A stretch of DNA of 64,000 bases from Hoplostethus atlanticus (Eukaryota > Chordata > Actinopteri > Trachichthyiformes > Trachichthyidae), in the NCBI GenBank assembly GCA_034670405.1, contig JAXDDX010000046.1, forward strand, positions 2,995,001 through 3,059,000, in the 5' to 3' direction. Below are positions 11,352-41,853 of this stretch, one piece after another. The first letter of the stretch is position 1; the number at the start of each line of letters is the position of its first letter. The translations under genes and the position numbers were made by a program. The notes beneath the pieces were generated by a model that saw nothing but the letters and a program-made list of their open reading frames with translations, ran no database searches and was not told the DNA's origin.

Positions 11352-14301
11352 GTAAAAAATATTTCTTTCACTACTATTTTGGAGAAAGTTGCATGAATTC
11401 GAAAGGTTTCATTGACATACATTTTGACGCCCGCATTTTTCGAAAAGTTTTGGGAATGTGTGGTTAAAGCGGGGGATGTAAGTTTTTGTCTGGTTTGAGG
11501 TGGCGAGCCAAGTGTGTGATGGTCTCCGCATCGACCACGGAGAGGAGGAAATTACTCCTTTGTTCTACTAAAAGACTCCACTATATGTTAGTCCTGTATA
11601 TTAAGCTTCGTTTTGGTTTTCACCGTGTGTCTCTTCCAGTTGCACTAGATAATATATCCAATTATGAAATCTTTACGTCCAATAATGTTGGCGAGCATTT
11701 TAAACTTTCAGTTGTACATGTATTTTCCGTTGAACCAGAAACAAACTTTCCATAGAAAACGCATTGGTAGCCATTTAAACATTCCTGTATGGCAGTGTCT
11801 GGTCACAAGCTAGACTTAATTTTATTGCACATTTGGCAGGAAATTCCTCATGCCCCCACCCCCACCATCTCCTTTACTGAACTCCCTCATAATGCACAAC
11901 TTGAACCCTAATATCTGAAAGAAAGAGCCCAATATGTGTTGCATAAGTTTGAGGCTTTTGCTTTTTATCCTCCGTTGTCCGGCACCACCACTTGTTTTAC
12001 GCACAATTTATTTTCACTAGGAAGAGATACTGGAGATTATCGTTTGATAATCTGAGGCTGATTTCAAGATAGTTAAAAGCAAATCACGAATGGGTTAGTT
12101 GTCAGCATTAGCTTGGCCCTGGATGTGGCCTAGCCAAAACGAGATCATCTAGTCATGTATACACCCTGGAGTAGCCTAGATGTTCACGTTCATCGTTTTA
12201 ATTCTTGGACTCAAAACGGATAGCATTTTTCACACATTTACTGATGTGTTTTTTGATAGAAGTCATTTTACATCTGTTTTCTTTTGTGCAAGATTTGTAG
12301 CAACTGTTGAATATGCCTTTCCACTCAGTGCGGACGCTCTTGTTCCCGCAGTAATAACAATTAGATAAACACACACTCACATTGTATTTTCATTTTTATT
12401 GCTTTGACGTTTTTAATAGGACCAATAACACAACTAATGTTGGCCATAGTCTGTGTGTAATTCAGTGTGTTTTTATTACACAATCTTTCTATGTCAGCAC
12501 ATTGGTCCTCTAGTAATTACATATTTGTTAATATAAAGGGACCCTTATATGTTTAAAAAGCCTGGTCACATCTCAGGCACACGTCTTTTCAATGCCTGCT
12601 TGTTCTCATGAACAAAAAATGTTAAAGTTAAATATCAAGTTTTTGTTCAAAGCATAATTAGCTCGCTTCCCCTAATGGTTTGTTTTGTTGGAAGCACAGG
12701 CTCTTTTGTGAAGCATGACCTGTCTTCCCTGCCTTGTATGGGGTGACAAAGACCCCTAATCTGCTTCCTTCAAATATTGATCCTACAGTAGCTGAAGATG
12801 CCATTTTGTTACAATATGCTACGCCATACTCTCCACTTGTGTCCAAGTATTTGGGAAGTAGTTAGTGTTAGTGGTGTATTTGACCTATTTTATTTGTCTT
12901 TTATTGGCCATCTTATCCAAAAGTTTGGAAAAGCAATGACGGGATATTTCCTAGTCTGTTTACACTTTGGGCTATGTGTTGTGTTTGCTCACTTCCTCCC
13001 CTTGTCTCAAGGTTAAATTAGTTCAGCTAGCCTGAATTCACTAAACCTAGACTGCCCTGGATGGCTCCCCCAAAGTGCTGTGTTAATTTTCATACATGTG
13101 GGGAAAGGTTTTTTTTTTTGTTAAATGTTTATTTTTACCACATTGTATGAACTCAAGTGAATCACATTTGAGAAAAATTCCTTCTGCGGTGATCTCAATC
13201 ATCCGATCTCCTTGTGTTTACATTTTATAAAATGCATTCGCTATGAGGCCTTCATCTTTTATTTCCTACTGCAACAACAATCATGCTAGTGCTGGATTAC
13301 AAAAGAGGCTGTAAAAGCACACCACCTGTTGGTGTCCGAGTGCCTCTATTCCTCCACTTGCTCCCCTTACCAACAGTTCCCTGTGAGGCTCGCAGAACCA
13401 CAGCTCAGCATCAGAGAGCTGCCTCAGGCTTGCGTTGGAATGCAAAACACAGGGTAAATCCAGTATTCATGCTCGCTGTGTCATTTGACAAGGTTCCTTC
13501 TGAGTTGACATATGGTAATTTGGTAATGACGTGTTTGCGTACAGTCATTAACTCTGCCTTTCACCCCCATTTCCTTGGGCTAACAATAGTCCCAATTATG
13601 TCTGTAATTGTAAATGTATTACATTCTCTTTTTATGTAGCAATGATCGACATATGGTTGTGTTATTTGCCAGGGTTGCGTAAAAAGAAAGACACATTTTA
13701 AGTGATTACTTGGTAGTGATTTGACTAAAGGCAGCTTATTCATCATTTCATGTCAGTGTCTCTTCCACTGCTTGGATGGGAAGGCAGTGTCTGAGTGAAA
13801 TAAGTATCTTTCAGTAGACATGCCCAAAGGAGATAATGGTGTTAAATAGTCTCATGTTTTATATTTTCCAGTGCTGGTCTGTACGTCACAGTAGCCCTAA
13901 TTTGGGCCCTATGTTGAGCTTGGCTGAGATTTAACAGATTATTGATTTTCATATTGTAAATTCTGAAAATGCGCAAGATTTTTGTGTTGGACCTGAATGG
14001 ATATTTTACTTTTTAAATCTCAAATTTGAATTTCCATCACAGAATTGGTGCTTGGGGGGGAAACTGTGCTAGTTGCATTTGCTTTTTTTAAAATAGTGCT
14101 GATGTAGCCCAGTATTGGCATCTTATGGGAGATGAAGAACTAGCCTACATGGCCATCTCACATGTTGTAAGTGATACAACAAACCTGTGGTAGTTTTCAT
14201 TATGCATTGTTATTTTCCTCCCCTTTTTGGAGCCACATTTGATGTGTTTTTTGTACATGACGGTGCCATTAAAATCCCGTATCTGCAAATTTCTCTCGTA
14301 G
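11352..14301 (+). other. tcf3: tcf3 5' UTR intron
   Basis: This is the intron between the inferred noncoding exon 1 and the first coding exon. It contains no coding exon I can support. It carries a near-palindromic E-box CCACCTGTTGGTG at 13322-13334. The acceptor at 14300-14301 (TCTCTCGTAG) is convincing. Confidence 0.55.
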
Positions 14302-14323
14302 GGTTTATTAGAGACCGAAGGGT

Positions 14324-33121
<18,798 letters not shown>

Positions 33122-36100
33122 TGCCAGGTAGGCACTGCAGCTCAGCTACTTTACTGACGATTTAGGTGCATTTACAAGTGCTGCACAGGTTTGTATGATT
33201 CAATAGACTCAATGTTATCCTCAGTATTTTGCTTGATGTTTGTATCTTGTGAGAATATTGTGTCACAATGTTTGTGGTCCCTTCATTTTTGCAGATCTGG
33301 TGGGATTTCCTTGGCTCTCAGAGGATGTGGCCTTAACAGATTCTTCCACCCATTCTTCTCAGTGTGTGTGTGTAGATATGGACGTGTCTGTGTATTGTCC
33401 GTTTCAGTTTCAAGATGCACATTCACACACTCTCGTACACACATGCATACTGCCAAAACTGACACAGCCTGTTTGTCGCACTCCCGACCATGACTACCAG
33501 CTCAAATGTGAAGAACTTTTAGTTTTGCTTTGTTTTTATACATATAAGAATTTTTTCTTTCTTTTTTGGCTTCCATACGATGATGGAACACCAGAGTACT
33601 TTTGTCCTGCCACAATTTGGGACTTGACACACTGCCGAGAGGTGCTCTGGTGAAAGAAAGGAGACCTGACAAACAACAAATTTAATCAAGGATTTGTGCC
33701 TAATTGTTACATGTTTTCTATTAGACATTTAAGCAAATTGCTTTACATGTGAGGAACATTTATTGTGAGGGATTGCTTATGTGTATGAGCAATGATTTTT
33801 AATGTAGTGTCATTCCCAGCGTGATGGTACAGTCTTACATATGTTATGTAACCAAGCCCATAGCTGAAATTGAATTGTCTTAAATTCTGTCACTTTTCCT
33901 TGATTTTGTTAGCAAATGTTTGGGGAGGGAAATGGAAAACTCAACAAGGAAAAGGTCAAAGTTTTGACAATTCAAACACAGCTTACATGAATGACAGGAA
34001 CTCTGACCTAGAGGCAGTGTCTGACTGAGGCCCTGTCTCATCCCACAAGGCATCTGGAGAGTTGGGAGGGGAGACTCCTTCCTTGAAAGTGGTAGAGTCA
34101 GTCAATTACAAAACTGTTCTTCCTTTTTATTGACCACACATTCTAGTATTACTCCATTTACTCCCTTGTCATAGGTTCAGGTTTTTGTACTGCTTTATTT
34201 CTAAAGCATTGTTAGACAAGACAAAGCACAGTTGTATATATTAGACTGAAAGTCATGAGCGTCAACCTGCAACGCGTTTCAGTTGCTACAAGTCTTGTAT
34301 GAAAGCCATTTTAGACACACTTACTAAGTGATCAGCACTATTGCTGTTACTTAGTTCAAATGGTTTACTGGCGGTGGCAGCAGACAGAGCTCAAGGTTTT
34401 GCCCCTTAATTGATGTTCTAAACAGACTTAAAAACCATCTGGGTTCCATTAATGGAGGGAATCTTATTAGCCCGCTGTTGTAGTAGCAGACAAGCCTTTG
34501 CAAACCAGAGGGTTTCTTTTCTTAAATGAGCATTCCCACTGAATTACTCAGCCCCTCACCTTCCTCCTAAGTTGTTCTCATGTTTTCTTACTGAGAAGAG
34601 TGTGATGTGTAAATTCACTTCATCCATACATTACTCTGATATTGTTTCATTTTGAGCAAAATTAAATATATATAAGAATATATATTTTTTGTTAGTCTAT
34701 ACATTGTAGATTTCTAAATAACAAATGGCAATATTAGTTTGAAGTTTAGAGTGTATTGTAGATGAAATTGTTCAAAAATGAATTCAAAACTGTCTGCTTT
34801 GCTCAGCCAAGATGGCAGAGGGAAAGGATCAACTTAGGATAAATGGAAAAATGTGGTAAGCCTTTGGTGTATCCTTTATTCCATGAAATGGTCATCTAAA
34901 AGGTGCCACAATGGCCTAAAAAATATTGCTATACTTTTAGTTTATGGAATTAGAAAGGTGTATTGTCACTTACCCAGATGAATTATTTCTCTCCCATTTG
35001 GGGATACATGGATGGAGTGTGTGCCACAGTCCTGTTGAAGTGTTCTTACTCTATAGCGGTGAGGCACCATGAGGCACAATGTGGGAAGGGATTTGCGTCC
35101 CTCCTAACAGTAATTATGCAACTGGTTTTTGAATGTAGCTACCATACAAATGTGGATCGCCTTCAAAACTATATTCCTGGGTTTTGTTAGTCCAGTATCA
35201 TAACTTTCATTTCAGCGTTTTTTGTTTTTTTATATATGTCTGCACTCTAACCAGTGGTTCTCGGTGTGCAGCAAACTATAATATCCTGCACATTTATTTG
35301 GAGGCAGACGTCGGTATTTGAGTGTAAGATAAAAGATAATATGGAGAAGAAAACAGTGTTATTGTGATGTTATTCCCATATCATCTCATGTTGTGAATGA
35401 CTTTACCAACATGTAATCAGATGGGAGGCAGAGCATTTTGTGTGTCCCGTGATCTTGGTATTGAAAGATCTAAGTTTAATTTCTAGAAAGAGATGAAGAA
35501 AAAGACCTATACAAATCAATAGTGTGGCCTTTTCATTCTCGAGACTTAAGATGTCATGATGGGAGAGTGATACCTTATCAGTGCCTGAACTTGTATTTTC
35601 ATTTAAGACAGTTTTATTTTGTTAACCGTATCATTTCATTTATCACGGAGATTAAAGAGGTACCTGTTCATTCCCCCACCCTCCCCTCTCCGATGCTTTT
35701 TCAATTTTCAGGAAAAAGTTAAAAATGGTATAAAGAATTTTTTTTTTTCCAAATGTATCTAGTTAAATAAATAAATGATATGTAGAACTTGTTTAGTTTT
35801 TATTCCTTTCTTTTGATTATTCAACTGGATTATGACCATATTGTCCAAACTGCTGTTTTAGTTAAGGTTGTGGGTTCAGGTCATGAATTTATCTTTCTAT
35901 CTGCCCCATATTGCTAAATCACTCAACACTACTGGGTTCAAAAGAGATACTGATTTTGACTCTCATTGTCTGCTTTTTGATGCACATTGACATGTCAATG
36001 TATGTGTGGCTTCAGCTTTTATGTAGGAAGCTGTTTTTGTTTTGAGCCATAGTAACTGGAGCTTCTTTTCATAACTTGCAGCAATTTTAAGTTCCTGTAT

Positions 36101-36995
36101 AACAGAGTGCAAGTCCTCTGCTGCAGTGACTTTCAGTATATTTAGTCTTCAATGACAGTTTCCTTTACACCTCTCTGCCCTTTCACTCTTCTGAATGCCA
36201 GCTCTTTGGTGGCATTGACAGTGACTTTTTGTGAGAGGTTGTGTACACTTCTTTCAAAGAGTTGTTTTTGAAGTTTTTTTTTTTCTATTACAAAATCAAT
36301 ATATGTACTAAATATTGCAGATATGTTCCTGGGGGAAATGGACATCTGGTTTGATGTCATTAAGTATTCTGTGAACATCCCACAATGACAACAACCTGTA
36401 GCCTACAAGCTGAATACAGTTATTTGATAGGGGGAACCTTGGAGGGTCTATATTGTGTCTCTTGACATGAGTCTTGACGCACATTATTTGAAAACCGAAG
36501 AAAAGCAACCTTGTCAACAACTGCAGGAGCATTCTGTTAACAGCTAATTATAATAATACGATGGAAAGTGTTCAGTTGATGGGCTTGAACTTGATTTGTT
36601 TTGGTATAAGAAAGCAGTAATAAAAACTTGCTTTCACTGATTTTGTCATATCTTTGTTGAACTTAAAAGGGGGGAAGATTGAGTGTTGAAAGAAGTACAT
36701 TCACAGCTACAGAGCTTGACATCTAACACTTGGAGTGAGGACACAGTCATCACTGCTGTAGTGTCCTCAGAGTGCCTCCAATCCCAGTCTCCTTTTGTTA
36801 TTTTGTTTATATATATATATATATACATATATATATAAAGTAGTTGAGAACTGTCCTGTATATAACAGTAATGTAGCAATAAATGTGCCATTTTTAATAA
36901 CAGAATTATACCTTTTCCAATGTCTGGGTTTTGAATCTTGTATACATAAAAAGGAAAATAAAGGAAAACATTGTAATAAAGGGTTTATTGTAGTT
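33122..36995 (+). other. tcf3: tcf3 3' UTR with an intron just after the stop
   Basis: The stop codon TAA is at 33119-33121. A donor GTAGGC follows six bases later (exon ends 33127), and a good acceptor (CTTCATTTTTGCAG) opens a UTR exon at 33295. Because the last junction is so close to the stop, the mRNA should not be a nonsense-mediated-decay target. Poly(A) signals AATAAA occur at 35766-35775, 36878-36883, 36957-36962 and 36975-36980, so several 3' ends are possible. No coding sequence is seen. Confidence 0.55.
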
Positions 36996-37353
36996 TGGAA
37001 AATGAATTTGTCCACATTTGCCTATGGCCATGAGATAACATTTGTAACAGGCTAGCGAATACCATCAAGGCATCATTTCAATAAATTCAAGGCATGACAA
37101 TAGTTAATACCATTAGTTATTTTATAAAGCTCACTCGCACAGGACTCTAGTATTAGCTAGAAAGACAAGCATTTTAGAGCGTATATCCTTTAAAACACTG
37201 CTTATGAAATGATGGCCTGAAATGACCCTGTACTGCTGCAGAACTAGGTGGTTATTTTAAACAGGCATTAGAAGGGACAGCCCAAGGGGTCCTAAACGGT
37301 CATCAGCGAAGAAAGCTTGCATGGAGTGAGGAACTGTCAGAGGAAAGGTCAGA

Positions 37354-39016
37354 ATGGTGCAGAACATACTAAATAAAGCCATTGGTGCCAAGTACATTTC
37401 CATTCTAAGGACGTGGTAAGTTGAATCAATAGCAGGTGTAGAGTATCGTGCTAGAAGCCATTTTTGGGAGCTTTTGTCATGTTCAAAATAATGCTGTCAA
37501 CGCCTGTATGTCCTCTCTGACCCACCTATTTGGTTTAGCTTAGCTTGGTTTAGCTTAGCTAACGTTAGCTTACTGGCTCCGTATTTCATACTAATTTAGC
37601 TAAGCTAGCTAGCAACAGCTAACTAGCGATATAGTTAGCAAGGGAGGTACGGGGCAGGGATTACAATGTCAACATTTGTATTTGATATAATTGTGGCTTA
37701 GCCTTTTAGCTAACGTACATTTGTCATCTCTTTTGGGTTGGATTCCCTTGTTGCCAAGATCTAATCACCCGTATATGATTTGGACTGACTATCAGTACTG
37801 ACGGGTCAAAGGGTCAGCATGTGTTTTTCGTTGACCATACAATAACATGCCGTCTATATAATAATGTACACTGTCTATATCTATATAATATACTGTCTCA
37901 TTGCCCATCTCATTGTTGGAACGTGCATTTTCAACGATGCACTACAAGCTGATACCAGCTTTTCTAAAATAACAAAAGATAAGATGAAACCTTTGATCCC
38001 CGTGGGGAAATTGCTAACTTAACAGCTGTTTACTAAGTATTTGAGACTGATCACCAGAGGCTTTTATTTTAATTGCAAAACAAGACTGCTCCCTCTATGC
38101 TGAGATACAGTGGATGGTAATCCCTTTTATTTTTGTAAGAAATATTTTTTATTTATGAAAGGGTTTACTCAGCTAAGTTGATATACTATATATTAAATAG
38201 TATCAGGTTGATGTAAGCCACGTGATCATTTAATAGTATAAAACATAAATATAGTAGTATAATGTGTATATATATATATAGTATAGTATAATAGTATAAA
38301 GATTTTTCTCTCCCATGGTCTGCGTTATAGTGATCACTAACTAGAGTTCATAGTTACTTATCTTTGTGGCACCCTACTGAGTGCTCAACACCACCAGTGA
38401 CCTTGCTGAGTGATGGCGACAGTTGAAGGCAATAATTAATTATCTAAAAATTTCCTTTTTAACATACATGTAGGGAGCATTTAACCTGGAATTATCCACA
38501 GGAACTGTAGTCTCTACCAGTGTTTATGTTGTTCCTCTTTGGTTATCAGTAATTGCACACAAAAAACAACCTATTAACAATGAACATAGATATTTTGTGT
38601 CCACATTGACATAGTTCACACATCTCTTAAAATATGTTGTAGTAAGTTTTTAAAATAAAGGGAAGTGGGTCATGTGATTACAGATAGCTGGGCAGCCTGT
38701 GTATGGAGGTATGCATGCTAAAAAGTGAAAATGTCATTCTAAAGTGAAGTACCTTTTGAAAGATCATCACGGCTGTATAGCGCTATCTTTATCAAAGCTG
38801 CTTCAGATAAACTTATAGGGAGACAATCTGGTGCAGTTCATAGGGTGGTTTAAATTCTGGCCCATATATGAATCCCATTGTTCTCTTCTGTGCAGGGTAC
38901 CAAATATGATCGGCTGGGGAACTGTGGGCGGAGTGGCGCTGGTTCACTTTACTGACTGGCGGCTAATTCTGGACTATGTCCCATACATTAAGGGGAAGTT
39001 TAAGAATGACGACTAA
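37354..39016 (+). CDS. uqcr11: Cytochrome b-c1 complex subunit 10 (UQCR11), spliced
   Basis: Two coding exons, 37354-37415 and 38896-39016, join within the Trp21 codon (TG|G) and give 60 residues. The first starts MVQNILNKAIGAKYISILRTW; the second reads VPNMIGWGTVGGVALVHF, then TDWRLILDYVPYIKGKFKNDD, closely matching the human 56-residue subunit (WVP...WGAVG...TDWRLILDWVPYINGKFKKDN). One hydrophobic transmembrane helix covers about residues 24-43. The protein is a small inner-mitochondrial-membrane subunit that helps assemble and stabilise complex III. The first exon is below normal ORF-size cut-offs; its phase, donor (TG|GTAAGT) and similarity support it. Confidence 0.93.
37416..38895 (+). 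other. uqcr11: uqcr11 intron 1
   Basis: This intron has TTAGC-rich DNA at its 5' end (listed separately), a degenerate TTGATCCCCGTGGGGAAATTG motif (about 37993-38013) of the kind seen at fish retroposon ends, and AT microsatellites near 38255-38310. No exon seen. Confidence 0.6.
37530..37715. repeat. TTAGC/GCTAA-rich palindromic cluster
   Basis: Many TTAGC or GCTAA units occur in both orientations, including the 14-base perfect palindrome AGCTAACGTTAGCT at 37557-37570 and GCTAAGCTAGCTAGC further on. It lies in the 5' part of uqcr11 intron 1. Confidence 0.8.
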
Positions 39017-40012
39017 AGCCTCCATAAGGCTATGAATTGTGAGTGAATTGTTATTGCAGCAGCACATCTTTAAGCTTTGACTCTCACTTTCTGCTTGAAA
39101 TGTACTGGTTGGTTTGCTTTGCTACTCACAAAGATCTGAGATGTGACACTTTTAACAGGTGTATGCTATGCCAGGGGTTTCAAACTAGCACTCTGGGTCA
39201 TTGGTTGACTTTGCTGTCATGCTTGCTTACAGCTGTCATATTGTCAGATCTCCACTAGTCCATTTAGACAGAGATGACAGGTGACCCTATATTGAGGTCA
39301 GCCTAATACTGCCTAATACTTAGGGGACAGAGATCAAGCTGTTCCTCTAAGGTTGTTAAATGACAACTGTGTGCAGGCTTAATGGCTTTCCCAGAGACTT
39401 CTGTACAATCCAAACTCTTGCGAAGAGGTCAGACTGATTTTAAAAGACAAATTTTGTCTCTAATGGTGAGTGGTGGTACAAAATAAAGCTTAAATAATTT
39501 ACATTCAGCAGAACTATCCCAACAGATCTCAAGTGCCGTGTATTATTATAGTGTAGTGGTTATACACCTTTGTAGCCAACATATAGACACCCACCCACAC
39601 ACCCCCCCAACCTCACCATCATCACCACCCTGCAGCCCTTGTTTTGATGCAGTCATATCAGACCTTCTTCAGTTGTGTCAGTCAGGGAATTTCTCAAGAT
39701 GGTAGCATAAATCCAGCCTCATAGACAGGAAGAGAGGAAGGATGTGATTTTCACATATTCAAACGGTGCCATTTATGTACATATCTGCTAATGAATGGGC
39801 TATGTGTCTGTCTACAGGACCAGGACTTGGGGATGGATGCGTGGGTGGAGTGCTTACTCAACGCAAGCTAAAGCAGGCTGCCCTGGCACAACAATCAGTC
39901 AGTCAGTCAATGAGGGCATGTTAGGAGTTTGCACTGCTGGTTGTGATCTGTATAAATGCTCTTTTTGACCCTCTGTTGTTTTAATGTGAATAAATCTTCT
40001 ATTTACTCATGA
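39017..40012 (+). other. uqcr11: uqcr11 3' UTR with intron and poly(A) signal
   Basis: After the TAA stop, a strong donor (GAATT|GTGAGTG, exon ending 39038) pairs with acceptor GTCTGTCTACAG to open a UTR exon at 39818. A poly(A) signal AATAAA lies at 39989-39994, so the transcript probably ends near 40010. The inferred UTR intron is 39039-39817. Reading straight through cannot be excluded. Confidence 0.55.
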
Positions 40013-40479
40013 GTCTGTCAAATTATTCTACACATTGCCAATTATTTTCATGTTTTTTCAACATGTTTTGTTGAACCTGAGCTTGGTGAGAAGTTTCCAA
40101 TGTATTTTGTGTTTTATGCTTCACATACCATAATTTTGTACAATAAAAGTTACAATTTATGAATATACTTTTTTTGAATTTATTTACTTTTGCATCTGCC
40201 ACACATGCATTGGGCAAATTTAAAGGTCTGGGTTTCTAGCCCCTACCTGTGAGAATTAATCATGTCTTAATTGTACTGTTAGAGCAGTGTGAAATAACCT
40301 TCTGCAGTTTTAGTGTCACAAAGAGTTTATGTGACAAATAATATTGTCATTCCAGGTGCATACTTGCGCAGCCATTCACTGGTTTCGGTAAGCATAATTG
40401 CTCACTGCGGATAAGGTAGTTTCGGGCAGACTATTCATTTTATCAGCCTGCGAATTTTGCGTGGATAATGTCTTTCATT

Positions 40480-40583
40480 TCTCCCATCGAAGGGGGAGGG
40501 GACTGAAAGAGGAGAGGGGAGAAGGGATTTAACACAGCGAAAGGGAGAAAACGAGATAGTGTCTTCAGGATGGATAAAAACGA
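40480..40583 (+). promoter_or_regulatory. mbd3: Candidate alternative promoter/first exon of mbd3
   Basis: A purine-rich leader precedes ATG at 40570: ATGGATAAAAACGA followed by GTAAGT, a near-perfect donor at 40584. The donor phase (2) matches the acceptor of mbd3 exon 2 at 42983, giving MDKND-PSGKKFRSKPQ. The resulting 242-residue form would lack residues 1-37, including most of the methyl-CpG-contacting part of the MBD. Mammalian Mbd3 is known to have isoforms from alternative first exons with a missing or truncated MBD. Exact start site unknown. Confidence 0.45.
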
Positions 40584-41559
40584 GTAAGTATATCATCTGA
40601 AGGATAATGCAAAGTATCAACTAGGGTTTTAATTATTTCAGCATCTGATGCGCAATGTGTCGTTTTCGTAATGCGTTTGAAAAGTATGTTTATCATCGAT
40701 TTGGCACAGGCGCTCGGTGGTCTCGAAATTGCAAATAGCAATGCTGTGCAATGGTCTTCAGCTAGATTGCAAATATAATGATGGGATTTAATACCACGAT
40801 GTAATTTTCTTGATACTGACAACGTTAAATTGAAGCACGGATTCAGCATTCTGGATCGGGTATTTGCTATTTCGACATCGATTTTAACCTTAAAGGGCGT
40901 CTAATAATTGTTCTGCATCATGCTTTTATATACAAAGCTTCCTCTAATGCATGACACGCTTTAAAATGTCGTCTGTATTTGATCGCCAAGACCTACTTTG
41001 TTCATTCATAGAAGCCGGCTCCAAGTCTGAATGACAAGGGTACATTGTCGTGATGAAACGATTCTCCAATTTCACATAGGCTACATGAAACTTTAAAAAT
41101 GACTGCTTATTTGATTGAGCTACTAATAAAGGACGGTGTTTTATTCCCTCTGGTAGATCTATTTATTTCATATAACCCGCGATTGTTGCCACCACTTTAT
41201 CGTGTTTACCATTTGCGATCTATTTCGAAGAGTAATGTATGTTTCCCACATGCTAACATTACTGTAGTACTGTCCACTAGTGTCTGGCAAAACGGAATAA
41301 AAATTGTTCTTCCGGTCATAACTTTCAAAATATTTTGATAAATTAGTGACGAACATACTAACGTTTATACCTAACTGAAAATTACCATGCCACATAATAC
41401 AATATACTCGTATTAGTATCTATTTACATGTTGAATCCAATAATTCTGTCAAGACGTTCGTATTTGTAGAAAAATATCAGTACACAGTGACAATTCTACG
41501 GTTTTATTTCGAAGACGAAATCAGCACATTTCCGGTCTTACTCCGGCTACCTCTGGCTG

Positions 41560-41853
41560 ACTTGACGCAGCTATACTATCTTATGTTTTCCTTGCGGATG
41601 TAGCCCTCATGGCCCGGCGAGATAGGCGGGTAGTGATGTGGCTGAGGTCCGCGGCGGAGCGATCTGTTCAACGACAAAGAGATGCGATGTTGTCGACAGG
41701 GAGATCCCATTACAGGGAACGCACGTTGTAATATGGTCGAAACAAAAGCGTAAGAAGCGATACAGGCCTACCAAAAAAAACACCCGATTTCTCAAAATAC
41801 GAGTTGGCTAGTCGCTAGAACTTAAGTGGATTTATAGGCTACTCGAGTGGGAA
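41560..41853 (+). promoter_or_regulatory. mbd3: Inferred mbd3 promoter and 5' UTR
   Basis: A locally CpG-rich stretch (for example GCGGCGGAGCG near 41650) lies directly upstream of the mbd3 ATG in otherwise AT-rich DNA. No TATA box is evident. The start site is not determinable. Confidence 0.45.
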
